From Larkinella sp. C7 (GTDB lineage: Bacteria; Bacteroidota; Bacteroidia; Cytophagales; Spirosomataceae), in NCBI RefSeq assembly GCF_006149005.1, contig NZ_VBSL01000003.1, positions 310,001-374,000 of the forward strand: a stretch of 64,000 nt of DNA. Reading direction: 5' to 3'. The notes beneath the pieces were generated by a model. It searched no databases, was not told the origin of the DNA, and saw only the letters and a program-made list of their open reading frames with translations. Made by a program: the position numbers and the translations under genes. Below are positions 40,502 through 48,832 of this stretch, piece by piece. Within the stretch, counting starts at the first letter, position 1; every line of letters starts with the position of its first letter.

Positions 40502-42673
40502 TCAATTCACAAACATCTCATCCACCAGCACCAGCCCCGGTTTGCCTTTGCCGCCGTGCCATTCCGGCAGCGTACACGGTTTGGCGACCACTTTGATGTA
40601 GGCCAGCGGTTGCGGTTTGAAGGTGCAGGTTACATTCGGGATCGAGGGCGTTTCGCCTTTGACGGGCATTTTCGGCTTTACCGTCGTAAGCAGTTTCATC
40701 TTGTCGCGGCTGTCGCCCCCCCAGATTTCGACGGTGCCCGGCGGAAAAATACCGGTGGCTTCTTCCACCATGATGCGCAGGGCCACGGAGGAAACCGTGA
40801 CCGGTTTTTTATATTCGGCCACCAGCACCATGTCGTTGTTGCGGACGCCCGTCCAGTTGTTGGCCCAGGCCGGGCTGTTGGCGTTGAACGTACCGAGCTT
40901 GTGGTCAAACAGCGATTTGGCTCCCTCGGCCTGGTGAACGCGGTTGAGCGGCAGCAACAGATTGACACTGTCGGGTTTGTAGGCACTTTTGTAAAAATCG
41001 AAGGTGGCCGTACTGCTGCCAAACCAGCCATCTTTGAACGCCCGGGCCTTGATGGTTGCCCGGTCCGTTAGCACCGTCTGGTTGTTGAAAACCGGTGAGT
41101 TGACGCTGTCGGGCTCGGTGCCATCGGTGGTGAAGCGAATCTCAACGCCTTTGATCGGGTGCTTCAGTTGCAGGGCCGTTGGTTTATCGAAGATCGTCGA
41201 ACTGTTTTTAATCTGCGGTGGGTTCAGCGTAATCGGGTTTTTGCCGTCGTCTTTAAACCCGGCAATAAACGCGATGTTTCGATTGGCTTTCTGCAATTGC
41301 TGAATCTCCGGACCCGACAGTTTGGTTTCCCAGAGCGAGACGGTTTTCAGGCTTTTGAAATCGCCGATCTGTTTCTGCAAGTCGGCGTAAGTCACTTTGG
41401 TGCCCGACAAGGTCAGGGTGTTGAGGTGCTTCAGGGCCGCCAGTTCTTTCAGGTCTTTGCCGGTGATGTCGGTGAAATTCAAATCCAGCTTTTGCAGGTT
41501 TTCAAACTGGGCAATCGTTTTCAGATCCGCATCTTTCACCGGTAGTTTGTTCAGGCTCAGCGAAACCACCTGTTGTTTGATGTCACTCAGTTCCTTCAGT
41601 TTATCCACGGAATAGGTGTTCCGGTTGTAGAGGTTGACCGCCAGGGCCGGTGACTCCCGGGCCAGGGGAGCAATCGTCCGGTAATCGTTGTTGAGTTTCT
41701 GAACCGTCTCTTCATCAGCCGCATCGAATTCATAGACCACTTCCTGCTGTTCGGCGGGTTTGAGCAGGGTGGCAGCAATGCGCCGTAATGAATCGGTGGG
41801 CGGTAAATCGATGACCCTTTTCTTGAAATCCGGTTTGCTTTTCACCCAGAGGGCCAGCAGCGTCATTTCGTCGGCCGTCAACTGTGTTTTACCCGTCGGC
41901 GGCATGTGTTTTTTCTCTTCCAGCGGCAGGTGAATACGCTGGAGCAACAGGCTCTGGTCGGGAAAACCGGCTTTGAACAGTTTGCCGGATTTGCCGCCTT
42001 TCAGCAGGGCATCGACGTCGGCCATGTTCAGTTCGCCTTTCAGCTTCTCGGGATTGTGGCAACTGATGCACTTTTGCTGAAAAATGGGTTGAATGACGTG
42101 ATCGAATACCAGCGCCTGATCGAGTGCCACCGGTTCAACGCTCGGGTTGCTGATCGGGCCGGTAATGAAGTTGTCGCCGTGCGTTAAAACCGCCCCGTAA
42201 TGCCCCGCGCCAATCAGGAAAACAACGGCCAGAATGGCCCCCGATCGGGCCACCGTGGCCTGGTACCAATCCCGGTTGCGGCTCCAGTAAATCAGGCAGG
42301 AGAGGTAGAACAGGCCGATGCCCGACCATTTGTGCCACTGCAACACTTCCCCGGAATAACCGTCTTCTTTGGACAGAAACAGACCCATGATGACCGTAAT
42401 ACCGGCCGATAGGACGCCAACTAGGAGCAAGTTGGATAAAAAACCGCGGTAAAATTCGTTAGCGGCATAGGAAGCGTTGAACCGAAACAGTTCCATCGCC
42501 ATCGCCAGCAACAGGATAACGATGGGGAAATGGAGGAAAAGCGGGTGCATCCGCCCGATGGGCTGCACCCAGGTCGGCACCACAATTTTACTCTCGAAAA
42601 GCAGAAGAAACAGAATAAAAATGGCTGAAGCAAACAACGCCTGCTCGGCCAGACTTTTGACCTTTTTAGTCAT
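40502..42673 (-). CDS. Membrane cytochrome c with LRR, chitobiase-C-like and discoidin-like domains
   Basis: 723-residue protein. It begins with five hydrophobic helices (about 10-165) of DUF2231-like type (RMHPLFLHFPIVILLLAMAME). A PSCyt1 cytochrome c follows, with CISCH (Cys202, Cys205, His206) and a Met in HMPPTGK. Then come leucine-rich-type repeats (about 375-470; LQKLDLNFTDITGKDLKELAALKHL), a chitobiase/hexosaminidase C-terminal-like module (about 500-560; GVEIRFTTDGTEPDS), and a discoidin-like domain to the end. It is an anchor for external electron transfer with binding modules outside. The upstream DUF1501 gene is only 42 nt away and in the same operon. The start is the ATG at 42673. 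Confidence 0.85.
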   Translation of the reverse strand: MTKKVKSLAEQALFASAIFILFLLLFESKIVVPTWVQPIGRMHPLFLHFPIVILLLAMAMELFRFNASYAANEFYRGFLSNLLLVGVLSAGITVIMGLFLSKEDGYSGEVLQWHKWSGIGLFYLSCLIYWSRNRDWYQATVARSGAILAVVFLIGAGHYGAVLTHGDNFITGPISNPSVEPVALDQALVFDHVIQPIFQQKCISCHNPEKLKGELNMADVDALLKGGKSGKLFKAGFPDQSLLLQRIHLPLEEKKHMPPTGKTQLTADEMTLLALWVKSKPDFKKRVIDLPPTDSLRRIAATLLKPAEQQEVVYEFDAADEETVQKLNNDYRTIAPLARESPALAVNLYNRNTYSVDKLKELSDIKQQVVSLSLNKLPVKDADLKTIAQFENLQKLDLNFTDITGKDLKELAALKHLNTLTLSGTKVTYADLQKQIGDFKSLKTVSLWETKLSGPEIQQLQKANRNIAFIAGFKDDGKNPITLNPPQIKNSSTIFDKPTALQLKHPIKGVEIRFTTDGTEPDSVNSPVFNNQTVLTDRATIKARAFKDGWFGSSTATFDFYKSAYKPDSVNLLLPLNRVHQAEGAKSLFDHKLGTFNANSPAWANNWTGVRNNDMVLVAEYKKPVTVSSVALRIMVEEATGIFPPGTVEIWGGDSRDKMKLLTTVKPKMPVKGETPSIPNVTCTFKPQPLAYIKVVAKPCTLPEWHGGKGKPGLVLVDEMFVN

Positions 42674-42715
42674 CACAACAAGGAATCCAGTGGGTTAGGA
42701 ATAGTAGGGTACTGA

Positions 42716-44170
42716 TCAGGCCAGAATATCCCGGACCACTTTGCCGGAAACATCCGTCAAACGGTACCGGCGGCCCAGGTGCTTGAAAATCAATTTTTCG
42801 TGATTCAGGCCCAACTGGTGCAAAACCGTCGCCTGAAAATCGTGGACGTGAACCGGATTCTGCGCGATGTTATAGCCCAGTTCATCCGTTTCGCCGTACA
42901 CCATTCCGGGTTTGATACCGCCCCCGGCCATCCAGATCGTGAAGCAGCGCGGGTGGTGGTCGCGGCCGTAGTTGTCGGCCGTCAGCTTGCCCTGCGTGTA
43001 GCTGGTTCGCCCAAATTCACCGCCCCAGATCACCAGCGTTTCGTCCAGCAAACCACGTTGTTTGAGGTCGGTCACCAGAGCCGCCGACGCCTGATCGACG
43101 TCCTTGGCCTGCTTGGCAATTTCGAACGGCAGGTTGCCGTGCTGATCCCAGCCCTGATGATACAACTGCACAAACCGCACGCCGTTTTCGGACAACTTCC
43201 GGGCCAGCAGGCAGTTGGCGGCAAACGTGCCGGGCACCAGACAGTCCGGGCCGTAGAGCTTGATGATGTCGTCCGGCTCTTTCGACAGGTCCATCACTTC
43301 CGGCACAGCGGTTTGCATCCGGTACGCCATTTCGTATTGTTTCACCTTGGCCGTAATTTCGGGATCGCCAAACTCCTGGTACGCCAGATCGTTGAGTTCC
43401 GCCAGATTGTCCAGCATATCCCGGCGCGCGTGCCGGTCCATGCCTTCCGGATCGCGCAGGTATAGCACCGGATCTTCGCCCTTGCTGAACTGCACCCCCT
43501 GGTGAATCGAATCCAGAAAACCGTTCGACCACAGCTTGGAATACACCCCCTGCCCGTTGCCGATGCCGCGTGACAGCAGCACCGTAAAATTCGGCAGGTT
43601 TTTGTTTTCATTGCCCAGTCCGTAGCTCAGCCACGAGCCCATGCTCGGGCGGTTGCCCTGCTGCGAACCGGTTTGCAAAAACGTGAGCGCCGGATCGTGG
43701 TTGATGGCTTCCGTGTACATGGATTTCACAATGCACAGATCATCCACGATTTTAGCCGTATACGGAAACAAATCGCTCACCCACGCCCGCGACTGCCCAT
43801 ACTGCTTGAAATTGACGAACGAACCCACCAGCGGAAACGACGCCTGGTTGGCCGTCATCCCGGTCAGCCGCTGCGTTCCCCGCACCGACGGCGGAATTTC
43901 CTGCCCCAGCATTTCCCGGAGCTTGGGTTTGTAATCAAACAATTCCTGCTGCGACGGTGCGCCATTCTGGAACAGGTAAATAACGCGTTTGGCTTTGGGT
44001 GCAAAATGCGGGATGCCGGGCGTAAGCCCTTCTTCATCCGTATTATTGCCGCCAAACAGATCGGGGATCATCAGCGATCCTAAAGCCGCACTGCCCAGTC
44101 CTAAACTCAATCGGGATAAGAAGCGACGCCGGTTGAAATTAAAGCCGTGTTCTAAGATTTCCTTTTCCAT
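42716..44170 (-). CDS. DUF1501 secreted protein (copy B)
   Basis: 484-residue paralogue of the DUF1501 gene at 29461-30918. It has the same Tat-type leader (FNRRRFLSRLSLGLGSAALGSL) and long shared stretches such as GNRPSMGSWLSYGLGNENKN and RFVQLYHQGWDQH. The start is set at the ATG at 44170 by analogy with copy A (MEKE); a GTG at 44176 overlapping the upstream stop by 1 nt is also in frame. It is coupled to the DUF1549/DUF1553 gene before it and followed after 42 nt by the membrane cytochrome/LRR gene. Confidence 0.9.
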   Translation of the reverse strand: MEKEILEHGFNFNRRRFLSRLSLGLGSAALGSLMIPDLFGGNNTDEEGLTPGIPHFAPKAKRVIYLFQNGAPSQQELFDYKPKLREMLGQEIPPSVRGTQRLTGMTANQASFPLVGSFVNFKQYGQSRAWVSDLFPYTAKIVDDLCIVKSMYTEAINHDPALTFLQTGSQQGNRPSMGSWLSYGLGNENKNLPNFTVLLSRGIGNGQGVYSKLWSNGFLDSIHQGVQFSKGEDPVLYLRDPEGMDRHARRDMLDNLAELNDLAYQEFGDPEITAKVKQYEMAYRMQTAVPEVMDLSKEPDDIIKLYGPDCLVPGTFAANCLLARKLSENGVRFVQLYHQGWDQHGNLPFEIAKQAKDVDQASAALVTDLKQRGLLDETLVIWGGEFGRTSYTQGKLTADNYGRDHHPRCFTIWMAGGGIKPGMVYGETDELGYNIAQNPVHVHDFQATVLHQLGLNHEKLIFKHLGRRYRLTDVSGKVVRDILA

Positions 44171-44175
44171 GATCA

Positions 44176-46500
44176 CTACGTCTTTGTAATGGTTTCTTCC
44201 AGGTTATAAATTGTCGAAATCACCCGCATCATCGCGGCCAGTTTCGTCTTGTCCACTTTCTCCGGAATCGGATATTCGCCCACCGCAAGGGCCTTTTCCG
44301 CGACCGGTTTTTTAATTTCCTTCAGCCCTTTTTCGTAATAGGCCGTCAGCATGTCGATTTCCTTTTCTTTCGGTTTTCGACCCACAATCAGGCGGAAAGC
44401 CTTGCTGATTTTATCCTTTGACGCGCTGTTTTCCTGCAGCAGGTTGGCCGCCAGCACGCGGGAGGCTTCCAGCACCGTGGGGTCGTTCATCATCACCAAA
44501 GCCTGCAAAGGCGTGTTGGTTTTCAGCCGTTTCACCTCACACAAATCCCGGTTGCTGGCGTCGAAAATAGCCATCGATGGGGGCGGGACGGTTCGCTTGA
44601 TGAGCGTGTACATGCCCCGGCGGTACAGACTCGGCCCGTGATCCTGGTTGTAGGTCGACAGCAGCCCGCGGCCCGAGGTCGCGCCTTCCCACAAGCCGGG
44701 TGGCTGATACGGTTTTACGCTGGGGCCACCAATTTTCTTGTTCAGCAAACCGCTGCTCGACAACACCAGGTCTTTGATAAATTCGGCGGGAATCCGGTAG
44801 CGGGGGCCACGCGCCAGCAAGACATTATCAGGGTCGTTTTTCAACTTTTCGGGCGTCACCACCGCCGACTGGCGGTAGGTAGCCGACGTCACCATCTGTT
44901 TCACCAGCCGTTTGATGTCCCAGTTGTGTTCCATAAAATCGACGGCCAGCCAGTCCAGCAATTCCGGATGCGACGGCAGATCGCCCTGCATCCCGAAATC
45001 GCTGGAGGTTTTCACGATGCCTTTCCCGAAGAATTCCTGCCACAGCAGGTTGACATACACGCGGGCCGTCAGCGGATTCTTTTTGTCGAACAGCCATTGC
45101 GAAAGGCCCAGGCGGTTTTTAGGATAGTTTTTGTTGAAAGGCAGAATGGACGACGGCGTTCCGGGTTCCACTTCATCGCCCGGCGCGTCGTAGACACCCC
45201 GTTTGAGGATGTACGTTTTGCGCATTGTATCGGGGTCCATATCGCCCATGACCGACACAATCAGGCGGTTGGTATCCGGTTTGTTGACAAACGTCAGGAT
45301 GTTTTTGACTTCGTCATCACTGATTTCCATCAATGGTTTCTTGGCGTAGGTTTCGGGGCCACCAATCACCGACTCGATCCCCACTTCTTTCACGTTATTA
45401 AAGAACGCAAAAAGCTGGTAGTATTCTTTCTGGGAGAAGGGGTCATATTTATGGTCGTGGCAGTGCGCACATTCCATCGTCACGCCCATGAGTCCTTTTC
45501 CGAACAGATCGGTCCGGTCGGTGACGTACATGATCCGGTATTCTTCCGGAATAACCCCGCCTTCTTCGGTGATTTTATGATTCCGGTTAAAACCGGTCGC
45601 CAGCAGTTGCTCTTTCGAGGCATTGGGCAACAGATCCCCGGCCAATTGCCAGGTGACGAAATCGTTGTAATGCATGTTTTTGTTGAACGCGTGGATCACC
45701 CAATCGCGCCAGGGCCACTGCGTCCGGTAGCCATCATCCTGATAACCATGCGAATCGGCGTAGCGGGCCAGATCGAGCCAGTGCAGGGCCATTTTCTCGC
45801 CGTAGGCCGGATTTTTCAGCAACTGATCGACGGCTTTTTCGTAGGCATTCGGACTGTTGTCGGCCAGAAACTGATCCATCAGGGGCAGCGACGGCGGCAA
45901 ACCGGTCAAATCCAGGCTCAACCGTTTCAGTAACCGTTCTTTATCAGCCTCTTCATTGGGCGCCAATCCCTTCTGTTCCTGCTTGTGGAGGATGAAATGA
46001 TCGATCTCATTTTTGGGCCAGTCGGTCTGGTCAACTTCCGGAATGGCCGGTTTTTTAGGGGCTACAAACGCCCAGTGTTTTTCGTATTTCGCTCCCTGCT
46101 TGATCCACTTTTCGATCAGGTTGATTTCGCGGGTGGAGAGCTTCAGGTTCGACGACGGTGGCGGCATCAGCAGGGACGTGTCCTGCGTAGTGATGCGCAG
46201 AAAAGCCGCCGATAATTCGGGTTTCCCGGCTACCAGGGCGTGGGCCGACGGGTTTTCAGCCAGGGCCTTGAAGGCACTTTCGGCGACATCAAGCCGCAAG
46301 CCGGCTTCCCGTTTGTTGGCATCCGGGCCGTGGCAGGCCAGGCATTTGTCCGATAAAATGGGGCGAATATCGAAATTATAACTGACGACATCCGGCAATT
46401 TTTCGTCCTCAACGCCATGCGTTGAACCCGTATTGCAGGCCTGGATCACCCCGAGAACACTTGCCAAAACACCGATCAAATAAAAGGACTGCTTAAGCAT
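44176..46500 (-). CDS. PSCyt1-DUF1549-DUF1553 cytochrome lipoprotein (copy B)
   Basis: 774-residue paralogue of 30924-33272 with the same domain order: lipid Cys22 (VIQAC), CLACH at 53-57, DUF1549, then DUF1553. It lacks a few residues relative to copy A in the middle (copy A reads PVSPGGSSNKEQLL where B has PNASKEQLL). It is the first gene of the copy B group and has 139 nt upstream with no recognisable TAnnTTTG box. It probably works with the DUF1501 and membrane-cytochrome proteins that follow, forming a surface redox complex. Confidence 0.9.
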   Translation of the reverse strand: MLKQSFYLIGVLASVLGVIQACNTGSTHGVEDEKLPDVVSYNFDIRPILSDKCLACHGPDANKREAGLRLDVAESAFKALAENPSAHALVAGKPELSAAFLRITTQDTSLLMPPPSSNLKLSTREINLIEKWIKQGAKYEKHWAFVAPKKPAIPEVDQTDWPKNEIDHFILHKQEQKGLAPNEEADKERLLKRLSLDLTGLPPSLPLMDQFLADNSPNAYEKAVDQLLKNPAYGEKMALHWLDLARYADSHGYQDDGYRTQWPWRDWVIHAFNKNMHYNDFVTWQLAGDLLPNASKEQLLATGFNRNHKITEEGGVIPEEYRIMYVTDRTDLFGKGLMGVTMECAHCHDHKYDPFSQKEYYQLFAFFNNVKEVGIESVIGGPETYAKKPLMEISDDEVKNILTFVNKPDTNRLIVSVMGDMDPDTMRKTYILKRGVYDAPGDEVEPGTPSSILPFNKNYPKNRLGLSQWLFDKKNPLTARVYVNLLWQEFFGKGIVKTSSDFGMQGDLPSHPELLDWLAVDFMEHNWDIKRLVKQMVTSATYRQSAVVTPEKLKNDPDNVLLARGPRYRIPAEFIKDLVLSSSGLLNKKIGGPSVKPYQPPGLWEGATSGRGLLSTYNQDHGPSLYRRGMYTLIKRTVPPPSMAIFDASNRDLCEVKRLKTNTPLQALVMMNDPTVLEASRVLAANLLQENSASKDKISKAFRLIVGRKPKEKEIDMLTAYYEKGLKEIKKPVAEKALAVGEYPIPEKVDKTKLAAMMRVISTIYNLEETITKT

Positions 46501-46639
46501 AGGAAATAAATTAGTTCGGTAGTAGTTGAAGAATCCTACTGGTTTAGGAAGATGTAAAGCGTTGGTGTTACGCTAAAAACGCGTCCAATTTCGTGAAATA
46601 ATGTAACAATAGATGATACAATTTGGTGCCATAGTGATA

Positions 46640-47593
46640 TTATTTCATAAATTTAGCCAAGTTCTCTTTGGTTACCAACTGGAATGGAATCAACGTTTCC
46701 TTCTCATACGCTTCCCCTTTCGCAATTTTGATGGCGGTTTCGATGGCTTTGGCGCCCTGCTGTTCGGCATTCTGAAAAACCGTCGCATCCAGTGTTCCTT
46801 TCTTGACAGCCTGCAACGCATCGGGAATGGCATCGATACTGACCACGATCACTTTGTCTTTCAATCCGGCGTCGGTTAATGCCTTGACGGCGCCCATGCC
46901 CATTTCATCGTTCTGGGCAAAAACCGCGTTGATGGTCGTGCCGTACGATTGAATCCAGTTTTCCATCAGTGACATGGCTTTGGCGCGGTCCCATTCGCCG
47001 GTCTGGTGGGCAATCAGTTTCAGGTTTGGATACTGTTTCAGAATTTCCCGCGCGCCCTGTTCGCGTTTGATCTGAGCAGCCTGGCCCATGTAGCCGTGCA
47101 TCATCACCACATTGCCTTTTCCACCCAGTTTTTCGGCGATAAATTTCATCGCAATCCGGGCCGATTCCACGTCGTCGGAACCGATGAATGCCGACGGTTT
47201 GGCGGTGGTTTCGGAGTTGACATTGATGATGGGAATGTTCGCGGCCAACGCCTTCGTCACGGCGGGCGAACTGGCTTCCACTTCGCAGGGATTCATGATG
47301 ATCACATCGACTTTCTGCGCAATGAAGCTCTCCACCTGCTCGATCTGTTTCAAAGCCGAACGCTCGGCGTCGACGGTGATCAACTCCACATCCGATTCCT
47401 GCGCTTTCTTCTCAATCTCGTCGCTGACATTGACGATGAACTCGTTCTGCATGCTGAGCATCGTCACGCCCACGGTCAGTTTTTTAGCGCCGGTTTCGCC
47501 GGTTTTTTCGCCCGATGAAGATTGGTTGCAACCGGTTAGCAGGCTGGTAGTGAAGAAGATAACAAAAATAGAAAAGAAGGTAATTTGTTTCAT
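46640..47593 (-). CDS. Ribose-type sugar ABC importer, substrate-binding lipoprotein
   Basis: 317-residue periplasmic-binding-protein type 1 (RbsB-like) with lipid Cys22 (SLLTGCN), so anchored to a membrane facing the periplasm. Both lobes are visible: KKLTVGVTMLSMQNEFIVNVSDEIEKKAQ and KVDVIIMNPCEVEASSPAVTKAL; then VFAQNDEMGMGAVKALTDAG and VVSIDAIPDALQAVKKG, the usual hinge and ligand-site pattern for pentose, hexose or inositol binders. It is the last gene of the ATPase-permease-binding protein set. The 232-bp gap before it holds an inverted pair of REP-like elements. Confidence 0.9.
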   Translation of the reverse strand: MKQITFFSIFVIFFTTSLLTGCNQSSSGEKTGETGAKKLTVGVTMLSMQNEFIVNVSDEIEKKAQESDVELITVDAERSALKQIEQVESFIAQKVDVIIMNPCEVEASSPAVTKALAANIPIINVNSETTAKPSAFIGSDDVESARIAMKFIAEKLGGKGNVVMMHGYMGQAAQIKREQGAREILKQYPNLKLIAHQTGEWDRAKAMSLMENWIQSYGTTINAVFAQNDEMGMGAVKALTDAGLKDKVIVVSIDAIPDALQAVKKGTLDATVFQNAEQQGAKAIETAIKIAKGEAYEKETLIPFQLVTKENLAKFMK

Positions 47594-47661
47594 CTTGTTT
47601 TATTGTTCCTATTCCCTGGAAGGTTTGTAAAGTTGATTTCTGTTAAACTGATTCAGTTTAG

Positions 47662-47814
47662 ACCCCGGCGGGGTTCAATGTCAATAGAACGTTTTCCATA
47701 AATCTCACAGCCCCGGCGGGGGCGTCCTAAAAATGGACTTGCCTTCAGTACGTCCCTGCCGGGGTTTTGAACATGAACTTTTTCAATTGGTTATTAACAT
47801 TGAACCCCTCCGGG
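47662..47814. repeat. Inverted pair of REP-like elements between the ABC permease and binding-protein genes
   Basis: Two copies of one element face each other. Copy 1 (about 47662-47727, plus) reads CCCCGGCGGGGTTCAATGTC, then a variable stretch, then GCCCCGGCGGGGGCGTCC. Copy 2 (about 47814-47743, minus) reads CCCGGAGGGGTTCAATGTTA, a variable stretch, then ACCCCGGCAGGGACGT. Each copy has a GC-rich palindrome at both ends. I recall similar GC-palindrome plus TTCAATGT(T)AATA units as dispersed intergenic repeats in other Bacteroidota. They may be REP-type elements, or mRNA stabilisers that set permease versus binding-protein levels. Confidence 0.7.
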
Positions 47815-47825
47815 ATTTTAAACTA

Positions 47826-48809
47826 TTAGCTTTTCGGTTGATTCAAACTGTCCAGAACCACGGCTCCGATGATGATAACGCCCATCACGACCTGCTGGTA
47901 ATACGAGGTAACATTCATCAAATCCAGCCCGTTGCTGATGACGCCGATCAGCAACGCCCCGATCAGCGTTCCGGTCATGGTGCCGGTTCCACCCGAGGTA
48001 CTGGTTCCGCCGATGATGGCGGCCGCAATCGCGTCCAGTTCGAAACCGACACCGGCGTTGGGCTGCCCCGTAGTAATGCGCGACGTCAGCAAGATACCGG
48101 CCAGAGCCGCGAGTCCTCCGCAGAGCGTGTATACCACCATTTTGACTTTATTCAGTTGAATGCCCGATGCCTGAGCGGCCTGTTCATTGCCACCAACTGC
48201 GTACATGTACCGGCCTAAAACGGTTTTTTTGAGCACCACCGAACAGAGGATAAAGAACACAATCAGGATGAGAATCGGGGTCGGAATGCCCAGCAGTTGC
48301 CCTCCGCCGATGAAATTAAAGGAATCGGAGAGGTTGGACACCGGGCGACCTTTGCTCAGAATCAGCGCCAGCCCACGGCCGATGGTCATCGTTCCCAGCG
48401 TGACGATAAACGGCGGAACCTTGCTTTTGGTAATGACCAAACCGTTGAAAGCACCGAGGATCAAACCAGCGGCTAAACCGGTCAGAATGGGTACGACAAC
48501 GGGATACGTGTCCGGGTGGGCGAAGGACGCGGCTACCACACTCGTAACGGCCACGGTCGAACCGATGGACAAATCAATGCCGCCCGTAATGATCACAAAC
48601 GTAACGCCAAAGGCCAGCAAGGCGTTGATCGACACCTGCGTGACGACGATCGTCAGGTTGGAAACCGTCAGAAACTTGGGCGTGACGACCGAAAGAACCA
48701 GGCAAATCAGGATAAAGGCAATGAAAATGCCGTATTGGCCGATGCCCCGGATGCGGTTTTTGGTCGATATCCCAACCGGTTTTCGGTCGGTTTGAACAGG
48801 GTTTTCCAT
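47826..48809 (-). CDS. Ribose-type sugar ABC importer, permease
   Basis: 327-residue inner-membrane permease of the RbsC/branched sugar family with eight to ten hydrophobic segments. Family stretches: NALLAFGVTFVIITGGIDLSIGS, GAFNGLVITKSKVPPFIVTLGTM, GGNEQAAQASGIQLNKVKMVVYTLCGGLAALAGILLTSR and DAIAAAIIGGTSTSGGTGTMTGTLIGAL, which includes the EAA-like cytoplasmic loop that contacts the ATPase. It starts 23 nt after the ATPase stop. Sugar ABC importers of this type are not common in Bacteroidota, which mostly rely on SusCD plus secondary transporters inside. Confidence 0.93.
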   Translation of the reverse strand: MENPVQTDRKPVGISTKNRIRGIGQYGIFIAFILICLVLSVVTPKFLTVSNLTIVVTQVSINALLAFGVTFVIITGGIDLSIGSTVAVTSVVAASFAHPDTYPVVVPILTGLAAGLILGAFNGLVITKSKVPPFIVTLGTMTIGRGLALILSKGRPVSNLSDSFNFIGGGQLLGIPTPILILIVFFILCSVVLKKTVLGRYMYAVGGNEQAAQASGIQLNKVKMVVYTLCGGLAALAGILLTSRITTGQPNAGVGFELDAIAAAIIGGTSTSGGTGTMTGTLIGALLIGVISNGLDLMNVTSYYQQVVMGVIIIGAVVLDSLNQPKS

Positions 48810-48832
48810 TCGGGTTTAGGATGCGTAATGAT

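Noticed and set aside
44638-45933. Long antisense open frame on the plus strand across the DUF1549/DUF1553 gene.
   Set aside because: The opposite strand encodes a full conserved domain set; the antisense frame has low-complexity composition and no recognisable domain. The same holds for antisense frames over the fdhF-like gene (1378-2631), the dyad A cytochrome (31113-32675) and the last SusC (61926-63158).
29461-46500. The two cytochrome/DUF1501 dyads as an assembly duplication.
   Set aside because: The copies differ throughout in DNA and protein, including small insertions, and have different neighbours.
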